From an uncultured Flavobacteriaceae bacterium (GTDB taxonomy: Bacteria > Bacteroidota > Bacteroidia > Flavobacteriales > Flavobacteriaceae): DNA of 64,000 nucleotides. Positions within the stretch are counted from its first letter, which is position 1, and every line of letters begins with the position of its first letter. Shown in pieces: positions 10,549-18,863 of the stretch. The stretch spans positions 62,001-126,000 of the forward strand of contig CANNAC010000008.1 in NCBI GenBank assembly GCA_947502495.1. Direction: 5' to 3'. The translations under genes were made by a program, and so were the position numbers. The notes below the pieces were generated by a model. It was given only the letters and a program-made list of their open reading frames with translations, was not told the origin of the DNA and ran no database searches.

Positions 10549-10655
10549 ATTCTGATTTTTTATCAGAATTGTATCGAGAAGTCTTTTCTTGTTTTCGATA
10601 CATTTCTGCAAATACAGAAACCTATTTTTTGGATTCCGCATCCAGCGCGGAATGA
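10549..10655. repeat. palindromic intergenic repeats upstream of argH
   Basis: Two units stand here. One is TGTATCGA...TCGATACA with an inner TCTGATTTTTTATCAGA hairpin, and the other is ATTCCGC/GCGGAAT followed by GACAG at about 10633-10651. Both recall dispersed intergenic repeats of Flavobacteriaceae. They create a false N-terminal extension of argH. Confidence 0.6.
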
Positions 10656-10663
10656 CAGTACGA

Positions 10664-11725
10664 TTAAAGTACTTTTTCTAATAATTCAATATAAATCTTA
10701 ATACCTTCTTCAATCTCATGAATGTAAATAAATTCATCGGCAGAATGCGATCTTGTACTATCTCCCGGACCTAATTTTAATGACGAACAAGTTAAAACCG
10801 CTTGATCCGACAAGGTCGGTGAACCGTAAGTGCTTCTTCCAATTTCAATTCCTGCAACCACCAAAGGATGATCGATTGGAATAGACGACGAATTTAATTT
10901 TATACTTCTCGGAATAATACTATCACAAGGCGCTTCCTTTTGTAAAATGTCGACAATATCTTGGTTGGAATATTTATCGTTTACACGAACATCCACAACC
11001 AGTTTTACATCTGCAGGAACTGCATTATGTTGCTTTCCTGCGTTAATTTGAGTAACTGTTAATTTTACTTCCCCTAAAGCTTCCGAGGTTTTATCGAAGG
11101 TGTAATTTTTAAACCATTCTAATACCGAAATCGAATTATAAATGGCATTATCATCGTTTGGATGTGCTGCGTGACTTGGCGTTCCTTTTACTACTGCATC
11201 AAAAACTACTAATCCTTTTTCGGCAACAGCCAAATGCATTAAAGTAGGTTCACCAACAATAGCAACATCTACTTTTGGAATCACAGACAACATACTATTT
11301 AAACCATTCTCGCCACTGCTTTCTTCTTCCGCGGAAGCGACAATAACTATATTGTAATTTAAATCTTGTTTATCATAAAAATAGGCAAAAGTCGCCATTA
11401 AACTTACCAAACAACCTCCAGCATCATTACTACCTAGGCCATATAATTTCCCGTCTTCCACAATGGCTTTAAACGGATCTTTAGTGTAGCCATTATTGGG
11501 TTTTACCGTATCGTGATGCGAGTTTAACAATAGCGTTGGTTTGCTATCATCAAAATGTTTATTGGTTGCCCAAACATTATGTTTTGTTCTTTTAAAAGGA
11601 ATATCCTGTTGTACAAACCATTGCTCAATATGCGCGGCTGTTTGATCTTCTTCGGAAGAAAACGACTGCGTTTCTATGAGTGTTTTCAATAGCTGAATCG
11701 CTCGTGTTGTTAGTTTTTCTATCAT
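10664..11725 (-). CDS. argE: M20-family deacylase (ArgE-like)
   Basis: 353-residue zinc peptidase-family amidohydrolase. Metal-ligand motifs of the M20 family are visible: LLNSHHDTVKP, then LGSNDAGGCL, and ASAEEESSGENG. In Bacteroidota with an ArgF'-type carbamoyltransferase this enzyme removes the acyl group from acyl-citrulline rather than from acyl-ornithine (known for the pathway), and that is the likely role here. Its ATG overlaps the argB stop codon by 4 bp (ATGA), showing translational coupling. The exact acyl group, acetyl or succinyl, is not decided by the sequence. Confidence 0.88.
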   Translation of the reverse strand: MIEKLTTRAIQLLKTLIETQSFSSEEDQTAAHIEQWFVQQDIPFKRTKHNVWATNKHFDDSKPTLLLNSHHDTVKPNNGYTKDPFKAIVEDGKLYGLGSNDAGGCLVSLMATFAYFYDKQDLNYNIVIVASAEEESSGENGLNSMLSVIPKVDVAIVGEPTLMHLAVAEKGLVVFDAVVKGTPSHAAHPNDDNAIYNSISVLEWFKNYTFDKTSEALGEVKLTVTQINAGKQHNAVPADVKLVVDVRVNDKYSNQDIVDILQKEAPCDSIIPRSIKLNSSSIPIDHPLVVAGIEIGRSTYGSPTLSDQAVLTCSSLKLGPGDSTRSHSADEFIYIHEIEEGIKIYIELLEKVL

Positions 11726-12498
11726 TTGGCAATGGTTGTGTGTTTATTATTTTTATGGAAAAGCATTTGGGACTTACCAATACAAACTTTTTGTACCTGA
11801 TGGTTTATCGCATGAAAACAGTTGTTTAATTTAGGAAGCATGCCTTCGTAAATAATTCCGTTTTCAATTAATGAAGGATAGCTTTTTGTGTTGATATTTT
11901 CGATAACAGAATCGTCGTTATTTACATCCTCTAAAACACCATTTTTCTCAAAACAGTAATATAATTCGGTATTATAAATAGACGCAAAACCAATTGCTAA
12001 TTCGGAAGCAATGGTATCTGCATTGGTATTTAATAATTGTCCGTTTTCATCATGCGTTATCGCACAAAACACCGGAGTCACATTGTTGTTTAAAAGCAAC
12101 TCTAACGTCTCTGTATTTACTTTTTTAACATCGCCAGCAAAACCATAATCGATAGGCTCTGATGGTCTTAAATTAGAAACAATCGTGTTTCCATCTGCTC
12201 CTGAAAAACCAATAGCATTGCATTTATTGGCTTGCAATTGTGCTACTACATTTTTATTGATTTTCCCTGCATACACCATCGTAATAATATCTAAAGTCAC
12301 TTGATCGGTTACGCGTCGTCCATCTATCATCTTCACTTCCACTTGCATTTGTTGTGCCAGTTTGGTTGCTAATTTCCCACCACCATGCACTAAGATTTTA
12401 GGAGCATCTATCGTTGCGAATTCTTTTAGGAATTGCTGTAAAGCATTATCGTTATCGATAATATTCCCTCCTATTTTTATGACTTTTAGTGTTTTCAT
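11722..12498 (-). CDS. argB: N-acyl-glutamate kinase
   Basis: 258-residue amino-acid kinase that phosphorylates N-acetyl- or N-succinyl-glutamate. The N-terminal KIGGNIIDN and the glycine-rich LVHGGGKLATKLAQQM are the ATP/substrate loops, and NTNADTIASELA is the conserved C-lobe motif. The glycine-rich loop is followed by MIDGRRVTD, which is typical of the family. Its start follows a hairpin repeat by 6 nt, and its stop overlaps the argE start. Confidence 0.94.
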   Translation of the reverse strand: MKTLKVIKIGGNIIDNDNALQQFLKEFATIDAPKILVHGGGKLATKLAQQMQVEVKMIDGRRVTDQVTLDIITMVYAGKINKNVVAQLQANKCNAIGFSGADGNTIVSNLRPSEPIDYGFAGDVKKVNTETLELLLNNNVTPVFCAITHDENGQLLNTNADTIASELAIGFASIYNTELYYCFEKNGVLEDVNNDDSVIENINTKSYPSLIENGIIYEGMLPKLNNCFHAINHQVQKVCIGKSQMLFHKNNKHTTIAK

Positions 12499-12504
12499 TT
12501 TATG

Positions 12505-12565
12505 CTCGCGAAAGCGGGTATCTTTTAGTTATAGACCTACAAGGTTTTTAAAACCTCGCAGGTCT
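12505..12565. repeat. composite repeat: hairpin plus AGACCTAC palindrome
   Basis: CTCGC-GAAA-GCGGG lies at 12505-12518, 6 nt before the argB start. It is followed 14 nt later by a longer palindrome of AGACCTAC, AAGGTTTT, AAAACCT and GCAGGTCT (12533-12565). The same two-part arrangement recurs at 63051-63111 and, shortened, at 16818-16871. Confidence 0.7.
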
Positions 12566-12573
12566 TATAATCA

Positions 12574-12630
12574 CTTCGACAAGCTCAGTGTGACATTTAG
12601 AAACTATTTGTCAGTCTGAGCTTGTCGAAG
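12574..12630. repeat. long palindrome CTTCGACAAGCTCAG ... CTGAGCTTGTCGAAG
   Basis: Two perfect 15-bp arms enclose 27 nt that include the partly paired TGTGACA/TGTCAGT. Half copies occur at 26091-26107. This is a very widespread bacterial intergenic repeat and is presumably transcribed within the operon. Confidence 0.75.
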
Positions 12631-12640
12631 ACTTTTTGTT

Positions 12641-13576
12641 TTACATTTCCTCCAAAATCTCTTTCAACACGATTTGTGCTGCAAACGTTCTATTATTTGC
12701 CTGTTGCATCACTGCGGAATTTTCACCATCTAAAACCGCATCTTCTACCACTACATTTCTTCTAACTGGTAAACAATGCATAAATTTTGCGTTTCCCAAT
12801 TTCTCCTTAGTCATCATCCAATTTTCATCTTGACTTAGCACTTTTCCGTAGTCTTTATAATTACTCCAGTTTTTCACATAGACAAAATCGGCATCTTTTA
12901 AAGCCTCTTCTTGGTTGTGATTTATTGGTGTATTCTTGGTGATTTCTTCACTTAATTCATAACCTTCCGGATGCGTAATCACTAAATCAACATCCATATT
13001 TTGCATCATTTCTACAAAAGAATTCGCAACTGCCTGCGGCAATGCTTTTGGATGTGGCGCCCAAGACAACACCACTTTTGGCTTTGCCTTTTCGGTTAAT
13101 TCGGTAATCGTAATGGCATCTGCCAGCGCTTGCAAAGGATGCGCAGTTGCACTTTCCATATTTACAATTGGTACTGTTGCGTATTTTATAAAGCTATTCA
13201 GAACAAATTCGGACTCATCTTTTTCCTTATCCACTAAACTCGGAAATGCTCTTACCGCAATTACATCTGCATATTGCGAAATCACTTGCGCTGCTTCTTT
13301 AATATGTTCCGACGTATTTGCGTTCATGATTGTACCATCTTCAAATTCTAGATTCCAAGCATCATTCACATTTAAAATCATAACCTGCATACCTAAGTTT
13401 CTTGCCGCTTTTTCGGTACTTAATCGCGTACGTAAACTGGCATTAAAAAACAGCATTACTAAAGTTTTGTTGTTCCCTAAATATTGAAATTCAAAAGGAT
13501 TCATTTTTAATAGAATGGCTTCCTTAATCGTTTCTTGAAGATTAGATATATCTTTTATGTTGGTGTATTTTTTCAT
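12641..13576 (-). CDS. argF': N-acyl-ornithine carbamoyltransferase (ArgF' type)
   Basis: 311-residue carbamoyltransferase. The carbamoyl-phosphate loop is FFNASLRTR in place of the usual STRTR, ESATAHPLQALAD is the conserved HPxQ region, and FMHCLPVRRNVVVEDAV is the C-terminal HCLP block. These are features of the acetyl/succinyl-ornithine enzymes known from Xanthomonas and Bacteroides. At the position I recall as deciding acetyl (Glu) or succinyl (Pro) specificity, this protein reads NANTSEH with serine. I start at 13576 (MKKYTN); the alternative MN at 13582 is possible, and anything further upstream is hairpin repeat. Confidence 0.88.
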   Translation of the reverse strand: MKKYTNIKDISNLQETIKEAILLKMNPFEFQYLGNNKTLVMLFFNASLRTRLSTEKAARNLGMQVMILNVNDAWNLEFEDGTIMNANTSEHIKEAAQVISQYADVIAVRAFPSLVDKEKDESEFVLNSFIKYATVPIVNMESATAHPLQALADAITITELTEKAKPKVVLSWAPHPKALPQAVANSFVEMMQNMDVDLVITHPEGYELSEEITKNTPINHNQEEALKDADFVYVKNWSNYKDYGKVLSQDENWMMTKEKLGNAKFMHCLPVRRNVVVEDAVLDGENSAVMQQANNRTFAAQIVLKEILEEM

Positions 13577-13584
13577 ATTCATTC

Positions 13585-13598
13585 TCCACAAAAGTGGA
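13585..13598. repeat. short hairpin repeat upstream of argF'
   Basis: TCCAC and GTGGA arms around AAAA, followed by AATATCTTTT, 8 nt before the chosen argF' start. Confidence 0.6.
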
Positions 13599-13609
13599 AA
13601 TATCTTTTA

Positions 13610-14737
13610 TTAAACAAGTTCTTTTTTCAAAGCCTCAAAAAACAAATCTATATGTTCTTTTTTAATCGTTAAAGGTGGAAGAATTCGTATTAAATTAGGA
13701 TTCTTTGCGCTTCCGGTAAATATTTTATGATCAAAAATCAGCTTTTTGCGAAGGTCTGCAATTGGAAAACCGAATTCCAAACCAAGCATTAAACCACGCC
13801 CTTTTATATTTTTTATTTCAGAAATAGCTTTCGCTTTCTCTATAAAATAAGCCGAAACCTCTTTTGCATTTTGCATCAGTTTTTCTTCTTCAATCACTTC
13901 TAGAACTGTTGACGAAGCAACACATGCTAAATGATTTCCACCAAAAGTAGTTCCCAACAAACCAAAGGATGCTTTGATATCTGGGTGAATTAAAATCCCA
14001 CCAATTGGAAACCCATTACCCATTCCTTTTGCTATTGAAATAATATCTGGAGTCACCTTATATTTTTGAAATGCGAAAAAATCACCAGTTCTACCAAAAC
14101 CGGATTGCACCTCATCTGCAATAAAGCAGGTATTGTATTTTTTGCACAATGCATCGATACCTTCATAGAATGTCGCAGTACTTTCGTCTAATCCGCCAAC
14201 ACCTTGAATACACTCAATAATCACGGCGCAAACATCGTTTTTTGCTAATGCTTTTTCTAAGGATTCTAAATCGCCTAATTCTAAAATTTCTACTTCTTGC
14301 TGTGCGTTGATTGGCGCAATAATTTTAGGATTATCTGTTGCTGCAACTGCTGCAGAAGTACGACCATGAAATCCGTTTTTAAAAGCAACCACCTTTTTCT
14401 TTCCATTATGAAAAGATGCTAACTTTAATGCATTTTCATTGGCTTCTGCTCCTGAATTACATAAAAACAATTCGTAATCTTTGCAACCAGATAATTGCTC
14501 TAGCTTATCAGCCAATTGCACTTGTAACGGATTCTGTATCGAGTTACTATAAAACCCTAATTTAGCAACTTGGTCGCTAATATTTTTCACGTATTTTGGA
14601 TGCGAATGCCCAATAGAAATCACAGCATGACCACCATATAAGTCTAAATACTTGGTATTATTTTCATCATAAACAAAGACATCTTTCGCCTTTACAGGTG
14701 TGATATCGAATAGTGGATATACATTAAATAAACTCAT
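13610..14737 (-). CDS. argD: N-acyl-ornithine aminotransferase
   Basis: 375-residue class III PLP aminotransferase converting acyl-glutamate semialdehyde to acyl-ornithine. The PLP-binding features are FLCNSGAEANENALKLA, FIADEVQSGFGRTG and the lysine in SIAKGMGNGFPIGG. GHSHPKYV near residue 43 and GTTFGGNHLACVAS near 265 are also typical. It lies 33 bp upstream of the argF' start. In many relatives proB and proA sit between argD and argF; here they are absent. Confidence 0.93.
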   Translation of the reverse strand: MSLFNVYPLFDITPVKAKDVFVYDENNTKYLDLYGGHAVISIGHSHPKYVKNISDQVAKLGFYSNSIQNPLQVQLADKLEQLSGCKDYELFLCNSGAEANENALKLASFHNGKKKVVAFKNGFHGRTSAAVAATDNPKIIAPINAQQEVEILELGDLESLEKALAKNDVCAVIIECIQGVGGLDESTATFYEGIDALCKKYNTCFIADEVQSGFGRTGDFFAFQKYKVTPDIISIAKGMGNGFPIGGILIHPDIKASFGLLGTTFGGNHLACVASSTVLEVIEEEKLMQNAKEVSAYFIEKAKAISEIKNIKGRGLMLGLEFGFPIADLRKKLIFDHKIFTGSAKNPNLIRILPPLTIKKEHIDLFFEALKKELV

Positions 14738-14850
14738 CTTATTTTATTTCTTTTTTGTTTGTAATTCTGAGTATTCCGACGGAAGTCGGAGTCGAAGAAC
14801 CTTTTAATTACAAAAGATTCTTCGGTCATTCTTCCCTCTGAATGACAGTT

Positions 14851-15651
14851 TTAAATCTGCTCTTTTTTAATGTTACTAATTTTATTAAACGAAGCAATCA
14901 TTCCTTGTATTAAAGACGAACTCAATCCTTTGTGTTCCATTTCATTTAAACCTTCAATCGTACAACCTTTTGGCGTGGTTACCCTATCGATTTCTTCCTC
15001 CGGATGATTCCCATTGGTAATCAATAAACTCGCTGCTCCTTCACTAGTATACATAGCTAACTCTTGTGCTTCTTTTGCGTCAAAACCTAACTGAATAGCC
15101 GCTTGTGTTGTCGCTCTAATTAAACGCATCCAAAACGCCACACCACTTGCACAAACAACGGTTGCCGCTTGCATCTGACTTTCTGGAATACTCAACGAAT
15201 GTCCTAAACGGTTAAAAATAGCCTCGGCAATTTTAATACGTTTTTTTCCTTGTTCGTTGCTACACAAACAAGTCATGGATTTACCAACTGCAATTGCCGT
15301 ATTTGGCATGGCACGAATGATAAATTTATCTGCACCAACTATTTCTTCAATCTTAGGAATTAAGAAACCTGTAATGGTTGAAATTAAAACATGCTTTTCC
15401 GTTAAATCATCTTTTATATCCTTTAAAATCCCTTCAAAATGTGCTGGTTGTACAGCGAAAATTAGAATATCAGACTGCTTTACAGCCTCGGTATTATCTG
15501 TTGTTAAATGCACATTTTTATACCCATCAAATTCTTGAATTCCTTCTAAATTACGTTTGGTTAAGTACAAACTGGTAATCGCATTGTTGGTTATTAATCC
15601 TTTTGCAATGGATTTCCCTAAGTTTCCTGTTCCTATGATTGCTATTTTCAT
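14851..15651 (-). CDS. proC: pyrroline-5-carboxylate reductase
   Basis: 266-residue NAD(P)H-dependent enzyme making proline from pyrroline-5-carboxylate. The Rossmann start MKIAIIGTGNLGKSIAKGL, FIIRAMPNTAIAVGKSMT and the C-terminal VTTPKGCTIEGLNEMEHKGL match the family throughout. Its place between argC and argD links proline and ornithine supply. The proA and proB partners are not in this operon. A 113-bp spacer with an ATTCCGAC/GTCGGAGT hairpin separates it from argD. Confidence 0.93.
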   Translation of the reverse strand: MKIAIIGTGNLGKSIAKGLITNNAITSLYLTKRNLEGIQEFDGYKNVHLTTDNTEAVKQSDILIFAVQPAHFEGILKDIKDDLTEKHVLISTITGFLIPKIEEIVGADKFIIRAMPNTAIAVGKSMTCLCSNEQGKKRIKIAEAIFNRLGHSLSIPESQMQAATVVCASGVAFWMRLIRATTQAAIQLGFDAKEAQELAMYTSEGAASLLITNGNHPEEEIDRVTTPKGCTIEGLNEMEHKGLSSSLIQGMIASFNKISNIKKEQI

Positions 15652-15667
15652 AATTATTTATTTTTTT

Positions 15668-15814
15668 GGCGTTACCACAAGGGTCGCGCTTTCCACTATA
15701 CCTGCCTACCGGCAGGCAGGTCTTTTTTGTCTTGTTCTCGATACAAATTTGCTCATGCTTCACAAATTCACTCGAACTAACACCAAAAAAGGATGTCGTT
15801 CCAATCGCTAACGC
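15668..15814. repeat. dispersed element, copy 1 (GGCGTTACC ... GCTAACGC)
   Basis: It starts GGCGTTACCACAAGGGTCGC, carries an inner CTGCCTACCGGCAGGCAG palindrome and a segment TTCTCGATAC...CACTCGAA, and ends GGATG...ATCGCTAACGC. The ends GCGTTA/TAACGC are inverted. Related copies lie at 38740-38913 (reversed) and 47192-47342. It fills the gap between argC and proC. Confidence 0.65.
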
Positions 15815-15827
15815 AGCAACAGTACTC

Positions 15828-16811
15828 TTAAAAGTAAGTTGCCTTCAATTTTAAGCCTTCCGTTTCCTCAAAACCAAACATTAAATTCATGTTTTGTACT
15901 GCTTGTCCGGAAGCACCTTTTAAAAGGTTATCAATAATACTTGTTACTAATAATTTATCTTCATGTTTATGTAAATGAAGAATGCACTTATTGGTATTCA
16001 CAACTTGTTTTAAATGAATCTCCTCATCGGAAACCACTGTAAAAGCAGCATCTTTATAAAAATCGGAATACAGCTTTTTTGCAGCCTCTAAACTCCCATC
16101 AAATTTGGTATACATGGTAGCAAAAATTCCTCTAGAAAAATCGCCACGATTTGGCATAAAGTTAATTTCGGAATCAAAGCTAGATTGCAACAATTTTACG
16201 GACTGATTAATCTCTCCCAAATGCTGATGCGTAAATGCTTTATAATGTGAAAAATTATTATCTCTCCAAGTAAAATGTGTGGTTTCCGATAAAGATGTTC
16301 CGGCTCCTGTTGCTCCTGTTACCGCATTAACATGCACATCGTTTTGCAAAACTCCTGCTTTAGCCAAAGGCAATAACGCAGACTGAATTGCTGTTGCAAA
16401 ACAACCTGGATTTGCAATGTAATTTGCTTTTTTAATCGCTTCTTTATTCAATTCCGGTAAACCATAAACAAAACTTTTACTATCAAAAACAGCATCTTTT
16501 GTCAATCGGAAATCATTACTTAAATCAATAATTTTAGTTTCCGCAGAAAAGGTGTTTTTCTCTAAAAAAGCTTTAGAATTACCATGACCCAAACACAAAA
16601 ACAGCACTTCTACTTTTGGGTTAATTGCATTGGAGAACACCAAGTCTGTACTACCAATTAAATCTTGGTGTACTTTAGATATTTTATTTCCAGCATTAGA
16701 AGTACTGTAAATAAAATTGATGTTTACTTTCGGATGGTGCAACAACAATCTAATTAGTTCTCCTGCCGTGTAACCCGCTCCTCCAATAATTCCTATTTCT
16801 AATTTTTTCAT
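15828..16811 (-). CDS. argC: N-acyl-gamma-glutamyl-phosphate reductase
   Basis: 327-residue NADPH-dependent reductase. The Rossmann GIIGGAGYTAGELIRLL, the catalytic-cysteine motif NPGCFATAIQSALLPL, and VTGATGAGTSL and HTHQHLGEI-like blocks identify it (the visible text is FTHQHLGEINQ). The true start is the ATG at 16811 (MKKLEIG). The frame runs 60 codons further upstream, but that part overlaps argG in another frame and is not real. A hairpin repeat lies 6 nt before the start. Confidence 0.94.
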   Translation of the reverse strand: MKKLEIGIIGGAGYTAGELIRLLLHHPKVNINFIYSTSNAGNKISKVHQDLIGSTDLVFSNAINPKVEVLFLCLGHGNSKAFLEKNTFSAETKIIDLSNDFRLTKDAVFDSKSFVYGLPELNKEAIKKANYIANPGCFATAIQSALLPLAKAGVLQNDVHVNAVTGATGAGTSLSETTHFTWRDNNFSHYKAFTHQHLGEINQSVKLLQSSFDSEINFMPNRGDFSRGIFATMYTKFDGSLEAAKKLYSDFYKDAAFTVVSDEEIHLKQVVNTNKCILHLHKHEDKLLVTSIIDNLLKGASGQAVQNMNLMFGFEETEGLKLKATYF

Positions 16812-16817
16812 ATCTAT

Positions 16818-16871
16818 TTCCCACGAAAGGGGGAATCTTTTTAATTCAACGTACTTCAGACCTACTAGGTC
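16818..16871. repeat. hairpin repeat plus short GACCTA palindrome
   Basis: TTCCCAC-GAAA-GGGGGAA at 16818-16835 lies 6 nt before argC. It is followed by GACCTACTAGGTC at 16859-16871, a shortened form of the composite repeat at 12505-12565. Confidence 0.6.
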
Positions 16872-16875
16872 ATAT

Positions 16876-18057
16876 TTAGCTATTAACTTGTTGATAGATT
16901 TTATTTTGATTCCCAAGAATTTTAATAAATCCTTTAGCTTCGTCTGCAGTCCAACCTTTATTTTCTTCCCCATAACTACCGAATTTTGCATTCATTAAAT
17001 CATGCTTAGAATTAATTCCATCTAATTGGAAGTGATACGGTTTCAGCGTTACAAAAACATCTCCCGAGACTTTGTCTTGACTGCTTTGTAAAAAAGCTTC
17101 CATGTCACGCATTACAGGATCTAAATATTGTCCTTCATGTAAATGCATTCCGTAGAAACTAGACAAATAGTCTTTATGTTGTAATTGCCATTTGGTCAAC
17201 GTGTGCTTTTCTAATAAATGATGTGCTTTTATAGCCACTAAAGCTCCTGCAGCTTCAAAACCAACACGACCTTTTATACCAACAATAGTATCTCCAACAT
17301 GAATATCTCTACCAATTGCATATGCGGATGCTAGAGTATTTAAAGTTTCGATATTTTTTTGAGAAGCACCTGAAATTCCATTTACAGCAACTAATTCGCC
17401 TTTAGCAAAAGTCAACACCACTTTATCTTCCCCTTCTTTTTCTAACTGTGAAGGATAAGCAGCTTCTGGCAATGCTTTTTCCGACGTTAATGTTTCTGCT
17501 CCACCAACACTTGTTCCCCAAAGTCCTTTATTCACCGAGTATTTTGCTTTTTCCCATGACGCTTCAATACCGTTTTCCTTAAGATAATCAATCTCTTGTT
17601 GTCTGATTAATTTTCCATCTCTAATTGGTGTGATGATTTCTATATGCGGTGCTAACGTTTGAAAAATCATATCAAAACGCACCTGATCGTTTCCTGCTCC
17701 AGTACTTCCGTGGGCAATATATTCTGCGCCAATACTTTTGGCATATTCTACAATCTCTATTGCTTGAATGATACGCTCTGCACTTACAGATAAAGGATAC
17801 GTATTGTTTTTAAGCACATTTCCAAAAATTAAATACTTCACTACTTTTTGGTAAAAAGTAGCAACGGCATCGATGTTTTTGTAGGTAGAAACACCCATTT
17901 TGTAGGCATTACTTTCAATCTCTTTTATTTCTTCTGAAGTAAAACCACCAGTATTCACACTTACCGCATGTACGTCGTATCCTGCTTTACTTAAACTTAC
18001 TGCGCAATACGAAGTATCTAATCCTCCACTATATGCTATGACTAATTTTTTACTCAT
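16876..18057 (-). CDS. argG: argininosuccinate synthase
   Basis: 393-residue ATP-dependent ligase joining citrulline and aspartate. The PP-loop is at the very start (VIAYSGGLDTSYC), and IAHGSTGAGNDQVRFD and GYDVHAVSVNTGGF follow. The length is normal for the type I enzyme. Its ATG lies inside the last codons of the acetyltransferase gene (8-bp overlap), so the two are translationally coupled. It is the second gene of the arginine operon. Confidence 0.95.
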   Translation of the reverse strand: MSKKLVIAYSGGLDTSYCAVSLSKAGYDVHAVSVNTGGFTSEEIKEIESNAYKMGVSTYKNIDAVATFYQKVVKYLIFGNVLKNNTYPLSVSAERIIQAIEIVEYAKSIGAEYIAHGSTGAGNDQVRFDMIFQTLAPHIEIITPIRDGKLIRQQEIDYLKENGIEASWEKAKYSVNKGLWGTSVGGAETLTSEKALPEAAYPSQLEKEGEDKVVLTFAKGELVAVNGISGASQKNIETLNTLASAYAIGRDIHVGDTIVGIKGRVGFEAAGALVAIKAHHLLEKHTLTKWQLQHKDYLSSFYGMHLHEGQYLDPVMRDMEAFLQSSQDKVSGDVFVTLKPYHFQLDGINSKHDLMNAKFGSYGEENKGWTADEAKGFIKILGNQNKIYQQVNS

Positions 18058-18676
18058 CTTTCTTTTCTTTTTTTAGGAACATGGATTGTTTAATATTTTT
18101 CAATCTGGTCCATACTTTTTTATCGTAAGTATGCTCGTGTGTTTTTTTTACTTCTTTAGAAGGATCATACAGCATACCAGTGCACAAGCACATTTTTTGT
18201 TCTGTTCTGGTTAAGACATCGAAATTCTTGCAGGTTTGACAACCGTTCCAAAAAGATTGATCTTCTGTTAATTCTGAAAATGTAACCGGCTTGTATCCTA
18301 AGTCGCTATTCATTTTCATAACCGCTAAACCTGTAGTAATACTAAAAACTTTTGCTTCTGGAAACTTGGTTCTAGAGTGTTCGAATATTTTCTTCTTAAT
18401 TTGCTTTGCAAGCCCTATATTTCTAAAATCAGGGTGCACAATTAAACCAGAGTTGGCTACAAATTTGCCATGACTCCATTGTTCTATGTAGCAAAAACCA
18501 GCAAACTTATCGCCATCTAAAGCAATAACCGCATTACCATTTTCCATTTTGGTAATCACGTATTCTGGTTTGCGTTTCGCAATCCCAGTTCCTCTAACTT
18601 GAGCTGCATCCGCAATAGTTTCGCAAATAATGTCTGCGTAAATACTATGTGATTTATTCGCAATAACAATTTCCAT
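18050..18676 (-). CDS. GNAT acyltransferase heading the arginine operon (candidate acyl-glutamate synthase)
   Basis: 208 residues. The acyl-CoA-binding GNAT core is seen at HPDFRNIGLAKQIKKKIF (81-98). The C-terminal third is unusual and has four cysteines, C146 and C149 (GCQTC) and C163 and C165 (CLC), a possible metal site not part of ordinary GNAT folds. No classical argA or argJ is present in the operon, so this gene is the natural candidate for the first step, acylation of glutamate by acetyl-CoA or succinyl-CoA. That function is inferred from position only. The start follows an Arg-rich leader by 91 nt. Confidence 0.75.
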   Translation of the reverse strand: MEIVIANKSHSIYADIICETIADAAQVRGTGIAKRKPEYVITKMENGNAVIALDGDKFAGFCYIEQWSHGKFVANSGLIVHPDFRNIGLAKQIKKKIFEHSRTKFPEAKVFSITTGLAVMKMNSDLGYKPVTFSELTEDQSFWNGCQTCKNFDVLTRTEQKMCLCTGMLYDPSKEVKKTHEHTYDKKVWTRLKNIKQSMFLKKEKKDE

Positions 18677-18727
18677 TGTAATTGATTTTAAATTATAAAT
18701 ATGATGATTTTGATTTTTTCTGAAAGC

Positions 18728-18773
18728 AGAACCGGACTCACCTTAGTTCTATATATAGAAGTACACCCTAAGG
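18728..18773 (-). promoter_or_regulatory. candidate arginine-operon attenuator, two exclusive hairpins
   Basis: Structure one pairs CCTTAG (18768-18773, including the leader stop codon) with CTAAGG (18741-18746) around the palindrome TTCTATATATAGAA (18747-18760). Structure two pairs AGAAC with GTTCT (18728-18732 with 18746-18750). They share bases and cannot form together. A ribosome stalled on the Arg codons just upstream would block the first. There is no U-run, so control may be at translation or through Rho. Confidence 0.55.
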
Positions 18774-18863
18774 GCGACGACGAAAAATTGGACGTATGTC
18801 TATCCTGTTATTATTTCTAATAACGGTATTTAATACTGTAAATATTTGTGATGGATTGTTCAA
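18768..18863 (-). CDS. arginine-rich leader peptide (putative)
   Basis: A 31-codon frame starting TTG and ending in RIDIRPIFRRRP followed by TAG. Six of 31 residues are Arg, and three Arg codons in a row (CGT CGT CGC) stand just before the stop. It lies directly upstream of the arginine operon and runs into the alternative hairpins at 18728-18773. This is the form expected for translation-coupled attenuation by charged tRNA-Arg. No ATG is available in frame, so the TTG start is a weak point. Confidence 0.6.
   Translation of the reverse strand: MNNPSQIFTVLNTVIRNNNRIDIRPIFRRRP

Noticed and set aside
10505-10603. 33-codon N-terminal extension of argH
   Set aside because: It is encoded by a dispersed palindromic repeat and does not resemble family sequence; the ATG at 10504 gives a normal protein.
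15551-15854. Several 60-84 codon frames between argC and proC
   Set aside because: All lie in the dispersed repeat and the start of proC in other frames.
16812-16991. 60-codon N-terminal extension of argC
   Set aside because: It overlaps argG in another frame and the Rossmann start lies right after the ATG at 16811.
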